From Streptococcus sp. S5 (GTDB lineage: Bacteria; Bacillota; Bacilli; Lactobacillales; Streptococcaceae), in assembly GCF_034134805.1 (NCBI RefSeq), contig NZ_CP139419.1:248001-312000 (forward strand): a stretch of DNA of 64,000 nt, read 5' to 3'. The notes below the pieces were generated by a model. That model was not told the origin of the DNA and searched no databases. It saw only the letters and a list, made by a program, of their open reading frames with translations. A program made the position numbers and the translations under genes. Each line of letters starts with the position of its first letter. Positions within the stretch are counted from its first letter, which is position 1. Positions 24,587-35,200 of this stretch are shown here, piece by piece.

Positions 24587-25108
24587 ATGACAACTATGAA
24601 ACATGAAGCAGCTACTGATGTAGCAACTTTTGCACCTTCTAATAAAGAAACTCTTCCAGAAACAAAAGCTCTCTTGAACCAAGTCGTAGCAGATCTCTAC
24701 GTCGCTCACATTGCCCTTCACCAAGTACACTGGTATATGCGTGGACGTGGCTTTATGGTTTGGCATCCAAAAATGGACGAATACATGGACAGCTTGGATG
24801 CAACCTTGGATGAAGTGAGCGAACGCTTGATCACTCTTGGTGGTGCGCCATATTCTAGCATGACTGAATTTTTGGAACACAGCAATATTGAAGAACGCCG
24901 TGGAACATTTACAAAAAATGTAGAAGAAAGCTTGACACGTGTTCTTGAAATCTTCCATTACCTTGATGGCCTTTACCAAAAAGCTTTGGATGTTACCGAT
25001 GCTGAAGGCGACGATGTAACCAACGATATCTTTGTTGGGGCTAAAGCAGAACTTGAAAAGAACATTTGGATGGTGGCTGCTGAACTTGGTCAAGAACCAG
25101 GATTATAA
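24587..25108 (+). CDS. dpr: Dpr/Dps iron-binding peroxide-resistance protein
   Basis: A 173-residue ferritin-like subunit that forms a dodecameric cage, oxidising Fe(II) with peroxide and storing it. This suits a catalase-less streptococcus. The inter-subunit ferroxidase ligands are visible: H48 in HQVHWYMRG, H60, the D64 region (HPKMDEYMD), and D75/E79 in DATLDEVSERL. The N-terminal ~20 residues are variable. AAAGGAG lies at good distance before the first ATG. It is monocistronic between its promoter with the PerR-like site and its own terminator. Confidence 0.93.
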   Translation: MTTMKHEAATDVATFAPSNKETLPETKALLNQVVADLYVAHIALHQVHWYMRGRGFMVWHPKMDEYMDSLDATLDEVSERLITLGGAPYSSMTEFLEHSNIEERRGTFTKNVEESLTRVLEIFHYLDGLYQKALDVTDAEGDDVTNDIFVGAKAELEKNIWMVAAELGQEPGL

Positions 25109-25114
25109 GATCAT

Positions 25115-25147
25115 AAAAAAATAGAAGCCGTGGGCTTCTATTTTTTT
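25115..25147 (+). terminator. dpr terminator
   Basis: AATAGAAGCC / GGCTTCTATT with a T run, six bases past the stop. Confidence 0.88.
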
Positions 25148-25277
25148 GGTTTGTAGGAGATTTCCACTAATTAAAGGAATTCTTAATCTAACTATAGTTG
25201 GAGCGAAATCGAGGCCTATTCCTCCTATTTTTTTGGTATAGTTAATATGTGATTTTCTGTAAGCGTTCGCAGGTATA

Positions 25278-25291
25278 AGAAAGCGCTTACA
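25278..25291 (+). promoter_or_regulatory. cre-like CcpA site before the beta-galactosidase gene
   Basis: AGAAAGCGCTTACA matches the catabolite-responsive consensus TGWAARCGYTWNCW at all but the first position. It lies 33 bases before the start codon, in position to repress in glucose. A probable -10 (TATAGT or TAATAT) lies upstream near 25238-25248. Confidence 0.72.
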
Positions 25292-25323
25292 AATTTAATT
25301 GTTAATCCTAAGAGGGGGTTTTT

Positions 25324-28300
25324 ATGGGAAAGTCTTTTTTTGAAAAGCGTCCTGTTTTTAGTATTCGTAAGCTCTCAGTTGGAGCTTGTTCTGTTGTGAT
25401 TGGGATTTCTGCCTTGGGTCTTTCAAGGGTCCATGCGGAAGAAAAGCCAGCCCTCGAAAGTGAACCGACTTCGATGGAGACACCAAGTGTTGTGACGGAA
25501 AACTCAGAAGCGGAAGTTCCTGGAGCTGGTGCAAGGGTTTCAGAAGCTCCAGCTGTCATCACCCCTACCAGAGCTGAGGAAAAGCCGGCGCCTCAAGGCG
25601 AAGGCCAGCCCGTTTCAGCTTCATCTGAGCGTGCTACAGGAACGGAAGAAACAGCTGCTCCAGATCAAAATCGTGTAGCGGAGGATATTGTGCAAGATCG
25701 AGAACGTGATTTTAATAAAGATTGGTATTTTAAATTAAATGCAGCTCCTGGTGCAGAAGGGCGTCAAGTGGATGTCAAGGATTGGAAAAAATTAGATCTT
25801 CCTCATGACTGGTCTATTTTCTTTGATTTCGATCACAATTCTCCGGCTCAAAATGAGGGGGGACAATTAAACGGTGGGGATGCTTGGTATCGCAAGACCT
25901 TCCGTTTGGAAGACAAGGACCTGGATAAGAAGGTCCGCTTGGAATTTGGCGGGGTTTATATGGATTCAAAAGTCTATGTAAACGGACAATTCGTCGGTCA
26001 TTATCCAAATGGCTACAATGCCTTTTCTTATGATATTACTCCTTATTTGAATGCGGATGGAAGCGAGAATACCATCGCCGTTCATGTGGTCAATCAACAA
26101 CCAAGTAGCCGTTGGTATTCTGGTAGTGGGATTTACCGGGATGTTAAGCTGAGTGTAACGGACAAGGTTCATTTAGCGCAGTATGGGACTACGATTACGA
26201 CCCCTCAGTTGGAAAAACAGCAAAATGGGGCAGTGGATACAGTGGTGAAGAGCCGCATTGTCAACCAAGATGATCAAGCTCATAGTATTTATGCGGAATA
26301 TGAAATTGTCGATCAAAATGGCCAAGTGGTGAGCGAAAAAACGCGCAGTGAAGCACAAGCTGTTCTAGCAGGTCAAGCGATCAACCTATCTCAAACCCTC
26401 CATGTTGAAAAACCAACCCTCTGGGATGTGAAAACGGATCATCCAGCTCTCTATACCTTGTATACGCGGGTTTATCGGGATTCGCAGTTAGTAGATGTTC
26501 AAAAGGAACGCTTTGGTTATCGCTATCTCAACTGGACGCCAGAAGGTGGCTTCTTCCTCAATGGGGTGGCGACAAAATTCCACGGGGTATCTCTTCACCA
26601 TGACCACGGGGCTCTTGGAGCTGAGGAAAATTACAAGGCTGAATACCGTCGTCTCAAACAGATGAAGGACATGGGAGTCAATGCGATTCGGACGACCCAC
26701 AACCCAGCGAGTGAACAAACCTTAAAAATTGCTGCTGAGTTGGGTTTGATGGTCCAAGAAGAAGCCTTTGATACCTGGTATGGTGGTAAGAAACAATACG
26801 ATTATGGTCGTTTCTTTGAAAAAGATGCCACTCACCCAGAAGCTCGGAAAGGCGATACTTGGTCCGATTACGATCTACGGACCATGGTAGAGCGGGGCAA
26901 GAACAATCCAGCCATTGTCATGTGGTCAATCGGTAATGAAGTCGGTGAAGCAGATGGTTCAGACAAATCTGTCGCAACTGTTCGTCGGTTGGTCAAGACC
27001 ATCAAGGACGTGGATGCAACCCGCTATGTCACTATGGGAGCTGATAAATTCCGCTTTGGTGATGGATCAGGAGGCCATGAAAAGGTAGCAGCAGAGCTCG
27101 ATGCGGTTGGATTTAACTATTCAGAAGCCAACTATGAAAGCTTACGGGCGAAACATCCAAACTGGCTCATTTATGGTTCGGAAACCTCTTCTGCAACGCG
27201 GACACGGGGCTCTTACTACCATCCTGAAAGAGAATGGGTCGGTAGCAACCAAGAAGACCGCCACTATGAACAATCAGACTACGGCAATGACCGGGTTGGT
27301 TGGGGTCGGACAGCAACCGCCTCTTGGACCTTTGACCGTGATCATGCCGGTTATGCAGGGCAATTTATCTGGACCGGTACCGACTATATCGGTGAGCCAA
27401 CCCCATGGCACAACCAAAATGACACACCTGTGAAAAGTTCTTATTTCGGTATTGTCGATACTGCTGGCCTTCCAAAGAATGATTTTTACCTTTACCAAAG
27501 TCAATGGGTATCGGCTGAGAAACATCCGATGGTGCATCTCTTACCACATTGGAACTGGGACAATCCAGAGTTAGCCAATCGTGTCATGGATGAAGAAGGA
27601 CGGATTCCTGTTCGGACCTTCTCCAATGCCCACAGTGTGGAATTGATTGTCAATGGGGAATCACAAGGAGTGAAGACTTTTACCAAGAAGACCACAGCTG
27701 ATGGCCGGACCTACCAAGAAGGGGCAAATCCGGATGAACTCTATCTAGAGTGGTTGGTCCCTTATGTACCAGGTAAAGTGGAAGCTATTGCGCGCAACGA
27801 AGTGGGTGAAGTGATTGCGAAAGATCAAGTCGAAACAGCCGGCAAGCCTGCGGGTGTCCGTTTGTTGAAAGAAGAACACGCGATTGCAGCGGACGGTAAG
27901 GATTTGACCTATATTACCTATGAAATCGTCGATGAAGCAGGTCGTGTAGTCCCAACTGCCAATAATTTGGTGCATTTCCATTTGCATGGACAAGGCCAAA
28001 TTGTCGGTGTCGATAATGGGGAACAAGCCAGCCGTGAACGCTACAAAGCGCAGGAAGATGGCACATGGCAACGCAAAGCCTTCAACGGTAAAGGAGTTGT
28101 GATTGTCAAATCAACTGAGCAGGCGGGTGCCTTTACACTGTATGCAGACTCAGACCGCTTGCAATCAGACCAAGTCAGCCTCTTTACAGGTAAGAAGGAC
28201 CAAGCAGAACGTACTGTATTAGGTGTGGAACCTGTTCGACAAAGTGCTTATCTAGGAGAAGAGCCAACCTTGCCAAGTAAGGTCAATGTGGTCTATAGTG

Positions 28301-31300
28301 ATGGCAAGGCCCAAGAAGAAGCCGTTGAATGGGATGCGGCAGACTATAGCCGTGCTGGACAAGTCCGTGTGACAGGTCATGTTCAAGGACGCACGGTCGA
28401 AGCTCTGGTCGATGTGATCGGCGTGGAACAAGTCCTTCCAGTCATCAAACAAATCCCACAGGGAGCAGATCTAACGACAGTGGATAAGGCTGTGCAATTA
28501 GTCTTTACCGATGGGACCACTGCTCACTATGAGGTCGATCAATGGACCTTGGAAGCTGGTCAAGAAGATCAGTTGTCCACACCAGGAGCACGCTTGAAGG
28601 CGACAGGACTCCTAGGCAATGGGGAAACGGTCCAAGCGACACTAGTGGTTGCAGGAGGAGATGTAGGCAAGGCTAAGAAACCAACGGTTCAGCTAGATGG
28701 AGTAGCTCTTCCAAAATTTGGTAGTGGCAACCATACTATTTTCCGTCCGCTGGCTTATGGGCAAGAGCCTGGTCAAGTCACAGCAAGTGCAGAAAATGCT
28801 CAAGTGACGGTCCTACAAGCTAATCGCGAAAATGGTTTGAAGGCTCAAATCTTTGTGACTGCTAAGGATACAGGAGCTGTACAGACCTATGTGGTCCAAT
28901 TCCAAGAAGAAAGTCCACAGATCCAGCGTTTAGAATTGCGTCTGCCAGAAGGACAGGAACTCAAGGAAGACCAAACGGTACCACTTGAAGTCATTGCCCA
29001 TTACCAAGATGGTAGCCAGGCAAGTCTCAAAGCAGATCAAATCGATGTGAAAACAAGAGCTGGTAGCCAAGGAAAAGCCGTCGCAACCAATAAAGGTTTG
29101 GAATTGCGAGAAGCAGGATTGGTTCATTTAGAAGCCAACTACCAAGGACAAACGGGAGAAGTCACCTTTACCATCACGCCAAATCCAGAAGAAAAGACAG
29201 TTGTGAAGGTGCGTCCTGTACGGATTAGTACGGATCGAAACGTTTTGCCAGCTCTTCCAGAGACCGTCTTGGTCGAGTATGACAAGGGATTCCCTAAAGA
29301 AAAACGCGTGACCTGGGATGCTGTGACCGCAGATCAAGTCAAGGATTACCATAGCTTTACAGTCACAGGTCATGTAGAGGGTGTGGAAAAAGAAGCCCAA
29401 GCTCAAGTCACCGTTGAAGGCATTATCGCTGTAGAAGAAGTCAGCACGACAACGCCAGTTGGTGAAAAACCAGCCCTTCCAGAAAGCGTGCGGACCTATC
29501 ACTCTAATGGTAAGACCTATACAGCTAAGGTGGCCTGGGATGCGGTCGATCCGCAACTCTTGGCCAAAGAAGGAGAAGTTGTCCTAGCTGGTCGTGTAGA
29601 AGGAACGGATCTTCCAACCCGTCTTCATATTCGTGTTTCCGCAAACACAGTCAAGGGGGCCAATGTAGCAGAGCAATGGACAGGATCTGTCTTGCCACTC
29701 GCTTTTGCAAGTGACTCTAACGATGCAGATCCAGTTGCTAAGGTCAATGATAAAGTCATCTCCTTTACCGATGCTCCGGCTAACCGTTGGACCAACTGGG
29801 GTCGTAACAATGCGGAAGATTCTGTTGGGATCTTGTTTGGGGATTCTGGTATCTTGACCAAGCGAGCAGTGGACAACCTCCATGTTGGTTTCCATGAAGA
29901 CCATGGTGTTGGGGCTCCAAGTGAATATGTGATTGAGTACTATACAGGGGAACAAATCCCAACAGTTCCAAGCAATCCAAATCGTGTTAAAGACGAAACA
30001 GACCATCCATTTAACAATCCAGCTAACTGGAAAGAAGTCAGCAACCTAACCGTTGAAGAACCGGTAGCAGCTGGTAAGATGAATCATTTCAGTTTTGATA
30101 AAGTCGACACCTATGCTGTTCGGATCCGTATGAAGACGCCAGAAGGCAAGCGTGGAAGCTCTATTTCAGAGATTCAGATCTTTGCCAATAAGGTTGCGGC
30201 AGAAGAAAAGAGCCAGTTGACCATTCGCGTCAATGGCGATGTCTTGCCAAGTGTCAACCCAAGTGTGACCGATTACTACATCGATGCGCGTGATCGGGCT
30301 TATCCACAAGTGGAAGCGACAGCCAGCCATCACGGTCTTGCAACGGTTGTGCCAAGTGTCCATGAAGGGGAGCCAATCCGTGTCATCCATCAAGCGGAAG
30401 ATGGTACCATCTTACAAGAATACCGCCTCCATCTCACAAGCGATGCAGAAAAACTGAAACAAGCTACTCCAGTAGCAGTAGAAGCAGGCAGCCGTTTTGT
30501 GAAAGTCGGTCAAGATCTAGTTCTACCATCTACCGTAGGCGTTTACTTCCAAGGGGATACAGGCTATGAACGCAAGGAACTGACGGTGGACTGGCAGGCT
30601 ATCCCAGCTGATGCACTTTCTCACGAAGGCAGCTTCACGCTGGAAGGAAAAGTCATTGGCTATGATCTGACTGCTCAGCTGACCGTCCGGGTGTCAGAAA
30701 AGACAGGAGAAAACCTCTCTGTGAACCGTGACTACAATGCAGAAGATACCAGGGCATTTGCTAGTGAAACCAATGATCTCGATCCAAATCAAATCGACTA
30801 TATCGATTACATCAACGATGGTGGCTACAACGAATACTATCGCTGGACAAACTGGAAGAGAGAACCGGATCAAACAGAAGTGTTTGCTGGTCTCATCTTC
30901 AAGAAAAATGGTCAGGTAACAGAGCGATTGGTTAATAAAGTAGCGGTCGACTTCTTTGCAGATCAGGAAACAGGTCTGCCAACGAAAACGGTTCTTGAAC
31001 GCTACATTGGTTCAGACTTTGAGGTTCCGGATGATTATGGCAATCTGAAGAATCTTCCAGATCATCCATTTAACCAGGCCTCTAACTGGGAAGAAATTCC
31101 GTATAGCTTGGATTATGCCTTTGAGCCTGGTTATATCTCTAACCTCAGCTTCAATGAAACCAGAACCAAAGCCATCCGTTTAAGAATGGTCCGTGATGAA
31201 AATCTAAAAGGAATTGGAATCGTTGAATTGAGCGCCTATGCTCCAACAGAAGAGGCTCAGGCAATAACTGATGTCACCATCCAAGTCAATGGCAAAGACC

Positions 31301-32154
31301 TAGAAGGTTTTCAACCAGATGTGACAGATTATCATCTAGAGTATGAGGGAGAACGTCCAATCGTTTCAGCAAAAGGCAAGAATGGAACAGCCGTTACGGT
31401 CGTGGATGCTAAAAGTGCCAATGCTCCGGTTCTTGTCAAGGTTGTCTCAGAAGATGGCAAGCTCGAAAAAGTATATCAACTTTCTCTCTCCGCAAAAGCA
31501 CCTACAGGCTCAGCCATTCCTGAAGAAGGGGTTAAGAATCTGGTTCATACCAAACCAGAGTTGGTGATTGAGCCAGAAGAGATGGACTTTGAACGCATAG
31601 AACGTCCAAATGCGGATCTTCCAAAAGGTGAGAAACGTGTGGTTCAAGAAGGTCAAAAAGGCCGCAAATTGCGCTTGGTGGAAGTCTCTCAAGAAAATGG
31701 TGTGGAAAGCCGGAAGGAACTAGATGCCTTTGTAGAGCTAGATCCAGTGGCAGAGATCACGGAGGTGGGCACGAAAGAAGTACTTCCAGATACTCCACAA
31801 CCAGAGCCACAGCCGCAACCGCAGCCAGAACCACAACCAGAGCCGCAACCAGAACCACAACCGCTTCCAAACCCAGAACATCCTCATGGCTCAGAAGGAC
31901 CAGTAGCTACCGCAACTTCTCAAGCATCGCTTGAGGTCAAAGCGGTACGTCAGGAAGGGACAAATGCAGTAGAGAAGGAAGTCGAAAAAACGGCTCAAAC
32001 ACCAGCAGTTTCAGCTGCTCCGGTTTCCGAAGGAAAATTACCAAATACAGGATCAGACGAAAGCGTCGCAAGCCTCGTTGCTGGAATCCTAGCGGCAGGC
32101 CTTGCCAGTGCTGTGCTGGACGATCAGAAAAAAAGAGCCAATAAGGCCAAGTAA
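25324..32154 (+). CDS. bgaA: Wall-anchored GH2 beta-galactosidase, BgaA-type
   Basis: A 2276-residue surface enzyme that removes terminal beta-linked galactose from host glycans and can act as an adhesin. It has a YSIRK-type signal (FSIRKLSVGACSVVIG, cut after A38), an acidic linker, GH2 sugar-binding and Ig domains (about 125-400), and a TIM barrel with acid/base E539 (WSIGNEVG) and nucleophile E620 (IYGSETSS). Their 81-residue spacing is the same as in pneumococcal BgaA. Bacterial Ig-like domains, two CBM71-like galactose-binding modules (about 1440-1625 and 1796-1976), a G5 domain (2070-2152), a Pro-Glu-Gln repeat and sortase motif LPNTG (2239-2243) follow. All key residues are intact. It is probably coexpressed with the adjacent fucosidase. 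Confidence 0.95.
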   Translation: MGKSFFEKRPVFSIRKLSVGACSVVIGISALGLSRVHAEEKPALESEPTSMETPSVVTENSEAEVPGAGARVSEAPAVITPTRAEEKPAPQGEGQPVSASSERATGTEETAAPDQNRVAEDIVQDRERDFNKDWYFKLNAAPGAEGRQVDVKDWKKLDLPHDWSIFFDFDHNSPAQNEGGQLNGGDAWYRKTFRLEDKDLDKKVRLEFGGVYMDSKVYVNGQFVGHYPNGYNAFSYDITPYLNADGSENTIAVHVVNQQPSSRWYSGSGIYRDVKLSVTDKVHLAQYGTTITTPQLEKQQNGAVDTVVKSRIVNQDDQAHSIYAEYEIVDQNGQVVSEKTRSEAQAVLAGQAINLSQTLHVEKPTLWDVKTDHPALYTLYTRVYRDSQLVDVQKERFGYRYLNWTPEGGFFLNGVATKFHGVSLHHDHGALGAEENYKAEYRRLKQMKDMGVNAIRTTHNPASEQTLKIAAELGLMVQEEAFDTWYGGKKQYDYGRFFEKDATHPEARKGDTWSDYDLRTMVERGKNNPAIVMWSIGNEVGEADGSDKSVATVRRLVKTIKDVDATRYVTMGADKFRFGDGSGGHEKVAAELDAVGFNYSEANYESLRAKHPNWLIYGSETSSATRTRGSYYHPEREWVGSNQEDRHYEQSDYGNDRVGWGRTATASWTFDRDHAGYAGQFIWTGTDYIGEPTPWHNQNDTPVKSSYFGIVDTAGLPKNDFYLYQSQWVSAEKHPMVHLLPHWNWDNPELANRVMDEEGRIPVRTFSNAHSVELIVNGESQGVKTFTKKTTADGRTYQEGANPDELYLEWLVPYVPGKVEAIARNEVGEVIAKDQVETAGKPAGVRLLKEEHAIAADGKDLTYITYEIVDEAGRVVPTANNLVHFHLHGQGQIVGVDNGEQASRERYKAQEDGTWQRKAFNGKGVVIVKSTEQAGAFTLYADSDRLQSDQVSLFTGKKDQAERTVLGVEPVRQSAYLGEEPTLPSKVNVVYSDGKAQEEAVEWDAADYSRAGQVRVTGHVQGRTVEALVDVIGVEQVLPVIKQIPQGADLTTVDKAVQLVFTDGTTAHYEVDQWTLEAGQEDQLSTPGARLKATGLLGNGETVQATLVVAGGDVGKAKKPTVQLDGVALPKFGSGNHTIFRPLAYGQEPGQVTASAENAQVTVLQANRENGLKAQIFVTAKDTGAVQTYVVQFQEESPQIQRLELRLPEGQELKEDQTVPLEVIAHYQDGSQASLKADQIDVKTRAGSQGKAVATNKGLELREAGLVHLEANYQGQTGEVTFTITPNPEEKTVVKVRPVRISTDRNVLPALPETVLVEYDKGFPKEKRVTWDAVTADQVKDYHSFTVTGHVEGVEKEAQAQVTVEGIIAVEEVSTTTPVGEKPALPESVRTYHSNGKTYTAKVAWDAVDPQLLAKEGEVVLAGRVEGTDLPTRLHIRVSANTVKGANVAEQWTGSVLPLAFASDSNDADPVAKVNDKVISFTDAPANRWTNWGRNNAEDSVGILFGDSGILTKRAVDNLHVGFHEDHGVGAPSEYVIEYYTGEQIPTVPSNPNRVKDETDHPFNNPANWKEVSNLTVEEPVAAGKMNHFSFDKVDTYAVRIRMKTPEGKRGSSISEIQIFANKVAAEEKSQLTIRVNGDVLPSVNPSVTDYYIDARDRAYPQVEATASHHGLATVVPSVHEGEPIRVIHQAEDGTILQEYRLHLTSDAEKLKQATPVAVEAGSRFVKVGQDLVLPSTVGVYFQGDTGYERKELTVDWQAIPADALSHEGSFTLEGKVIGYDLTAQLTVRVSEKTGENLSVNRDYNAEDTRAFASETNDLDPNQIDYIDYINDGGYNEYYRWTNWKREPDQTEVFAGLIFKKNGQVTERLVNKVAVDFFADQETGLPTKTVLERYIGSDFEVPDDYGNLKNLPDHPFNQASNWEEIPYSLDYAFEPGYISNLSFNETRTKAIRLRMVRDENLKGIGIVELSAYAPTEEAQAITDVTIQVNGKDLEGFQPDVTDYHLEYEGERPIVSAKGKNGTAVTVVDAKSANAPVLVKVVSEDGKLEKVYQLSLSAKAPTGSAIPEEGVKNLVHTKPELVIEPEEMDFERIERPNADLPKGEKRVVQEGQKGRKLRLVEVSQENGVESRKELDAFVELDPVAEITEVGTKEVLPDTPQPEPQPQPQPEPQPEPQPEPQPLPNPEHPHGSEGPVATATSQASLEVKAVRQEGTNAVEKEVEKTAQTPAVSAAPVSEGKLPNTGSDESVASLVAGILAAGLASAVLDDQKKRANKAK

Positions 32155-32191
32155 AAAGCTGGATAAGCCAGTAACTATACGGTGAAAAGTT

Positions 32192-32240
32192 CACAGGTAA
32201 AAGAAGGAGGATGGGGAAACCCCACCCTCTTTACCTGGTG
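32192..32240 (+). promoter_or_regulatory. Long hairpin between bgaA and the fucosidase gene
   Basis: CAC-AGGTAAA pairs with TTTACCT-GGTG, and GGAGGATGGGG with CCCCACCCTC, across a three-base loop. There is no T run, so it is not a standard terminator; it could protect or process a shared mRNA. It ends 18 bases before the fucosidase start. Confidence 0.6.
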
Positions 32241-32257
32241 ACATAAAGGAATAGAAT

Positions 32258-35200
32258 ATGGGAAAAAGATTAGTTGATCAGAGAAATCGATTTGGCATTC
32301 GTAAACTCTCAGTAGGCGTCTGCTCGGTAGTCGTAGCGACTTGTTTTTTAGGAGTGACTACTAGTTACGCAGAGGAACAAGCTGAGAGGAGTGAAACTCG
32401 CGAAGAACGGGTTGAAACGAGCGATGTCGATCACCAAGGAAAGGAGGAGAAAACTGTGAACGAGCACCAAGAAGAATCAGAGCATGCCTCAGTAGCTACT
32501 AGCGAGAAAGAAAATCGCACAGCCAGCCAAGGGACAGAAGCCACTCAACCAGCCACTTCTCTAGATGAGGAGACTGAGATTGAAGATTACGGACCGCTTC
32601 CAAGTAAGGCTCAGATGCAATACCACCGCGAAGAACTAGCGGCTTTCATCCACTTTGGGATGAATACTTACTACGATCGTGAGTGGGGAGATGGGGAAGA
32701 AGACCCTTATTATTTCTATCCAGAGCATCTGGATACCGATCAGTGGATCAAAACCCTGAAGGATGCAGGCTTTAAGCGGACGATCATGGTCGTCAAGCAC
32801 CACGATGGCTTCCTCTTGTACCCTTCTAAATACACCGACCATACCATTGCTAAAAGTGGTTGGAAGGATGGAAAAGGTGATGTCCTAGCCGAGGTTTCTG
32901 CTTCTGCCAGCAAGTATGACATGGACATGGGGGTCTACCTCTCACCTTGGGATGCTCACAGTCCGCTCTACCATGTGGATACAGAGGACCAATACAATGA
33001 ATACTATCTCAACCAACTTAAGGAAATCCTTGAAGATCCAAAATATGGGAACAAGGGCAAGTTTGTAGAAGTCTGGATGGATGGAGCGCGTGGCGATGGG
33101 GCTCAAAAAGTCACCTATACCTTCGACAAGTGGTTTGAAGCCATTCGCAAGGCCCATGGGGATATTGCCATCTTCTCAGCTGAGCCGACCAATGTTCGTT
33201 GGATTGGAAATGAAAAGGGGATTGCCGGAGATCCGGTTTGGCAAAAGGTTAATCCAGATAAGATCCGCAACAATCCATCGAATAGCTACCTCAATCACGG
33301 GGATCCGGAAGGGAAGCAATACTCAGTGGGAGAAGCCGATGTCTCTATTCGCTCCGGCTGGTTCTACCATGACAATCAAGAACCTAAGTCCTTGCGCGAA
33401 TTGATGGACATATACTTCAAATCGGTCGGCCGTGGCACCCCGCTCTTGCTCAATATTCCACCCAACCAAGACGGAAAATTTGCGGATGCCGATGTGGCCC
33501 GTTTGAAAGAATTCCGTCAGACCTTGGACCAACTCTACAGTGTGAACTATGCGGCAGGAGCTTTGGTAGAAGCTGACTCGACACGACGCAATCCGCTCTA
33601 CAAGGCCAGCCATTTGACAGATGGCGATGAAAAGACCAGTTGGGCACCTGCAGATGATGCCAAGACCGGATCTTTTGTTCTCGATCTTGGAAAAGAGCAA
33701 CACTTTGATGTGGTCGAGCTCAAGGAAACCATCGAGAAAGGCCAACGGATTTCTGGCTTTACCATCGATGTGGCAGTAAATGGTCAATGGGTTCCTTTTG
33801 GAGCTGGTTCAACCGTAGGATACCGCCGTTTGATCAAAGGGCAACCAGTTGATAGTCGCTATATCCGGGTGTCCATCACCGATGCCCAAGCCACTCCAAT
33901 CTTGAACGGTGTCTCTGTCTATAAGACCCCAGCTAGCATCGAAGAAACCGATGGCTATCCGCTTGGTTTGACTTATCATTCTGACCGGACAGCTGACCGG
34001 GCCAATAGCCAATGGAATGAAGAGGGAGAAGGCGTCCGAGGCACCTCTATGTGGACCAAAGAAAAAGGAGCTTCAGTGACCTATCAGTTTGAAGGCACCA
34101 AGGCCTATGTGGTCGCAACTGTCGACCCTGGTCATGGGGAAATGGATGTCTATGTCGATGGCCAAAAACTAGCGACCGTCAATACCCAAAGCCCAAGCCG
34201 CAAACGCAGCCAAAAGGTCTATGAAACACCGGACTTGGCAGCAGGATCCCACACCTTGACCTTGGTCAATAGCAAGGGAGATGCGATCGCAACGGAAGGG
34301 ATTTATGCTCTCAATAACCAAGAAAAGGGTCTCTTTGAGTTTGCTCAGCCAACCCTAGCTGTTAAGAAAGGCGACCCAGCGCAAGTCGTCGTCAAGAGAA
34401 AAGGTGGCTCTAAAGGAAGTGCCAGTCTCAAATTGATCACAGAACCAGGAACAGGGGTTCATGGTAAGGTCTACAAAGATACCAATGTCACCCTTGAGTT
34501 CGCGGATGGAGAGACGGAAAAAACAGTCCAAGTTCCAACTCTTGATTTTGCAGGAAAAGCAACCGATGTCTATGACTTTAAGGTCAAATTGTTGCATCCG
34601 GATCAAGGAAGTCTGGTCGGCTTTATTCCAGAACTGACAGTCCAAGTGATGAACGAGGACCTGCTTCCAGAAAATCGCAAAGAAGTAGATGACCAAGATC
34701 CAAAACTGCATTACAGTGAGGGTTGGCAGCACGAGACAGACAATCCAAACTTCTCAAATGGCACAGAATCTTGGTCTAGCTTTAACCAAGTGACCGATGA
34801 GGAAGGCAAGAAACACATTGAAGTGACCATTACCTTTAAGGGCACAGGTGTGGAGGTTCGAGGAGTGGTTGATCCAAGTCATGGGCTCTACAGCGTCACC
34901 CTGGATGGAAAAGAAATGGCCTTCGAAGAAGGTCGGGGCCATGATTATGAGATCGAAGGCGATCATTATTTCAGTGGCTACGGAGACCAACGCAAGCTCG
35001 ACCAGAGTTTGGTCAATCTGCAAGGTCTAGCAAAAGGCTACCATCAGCTACGCCTGCATCTGGATCCAGCCCTCAATGATCCTCAGTCGTCCAGAGCTAT
35101 CCAGGTAGACCGATTTGTCCTCTCAGGGAAAGATAGTCAGTTGCTCAGTCAAGAAGAGTTGCAACAGATCATCAGAGAAGGAGTAGAAAAGATCAAGGCT

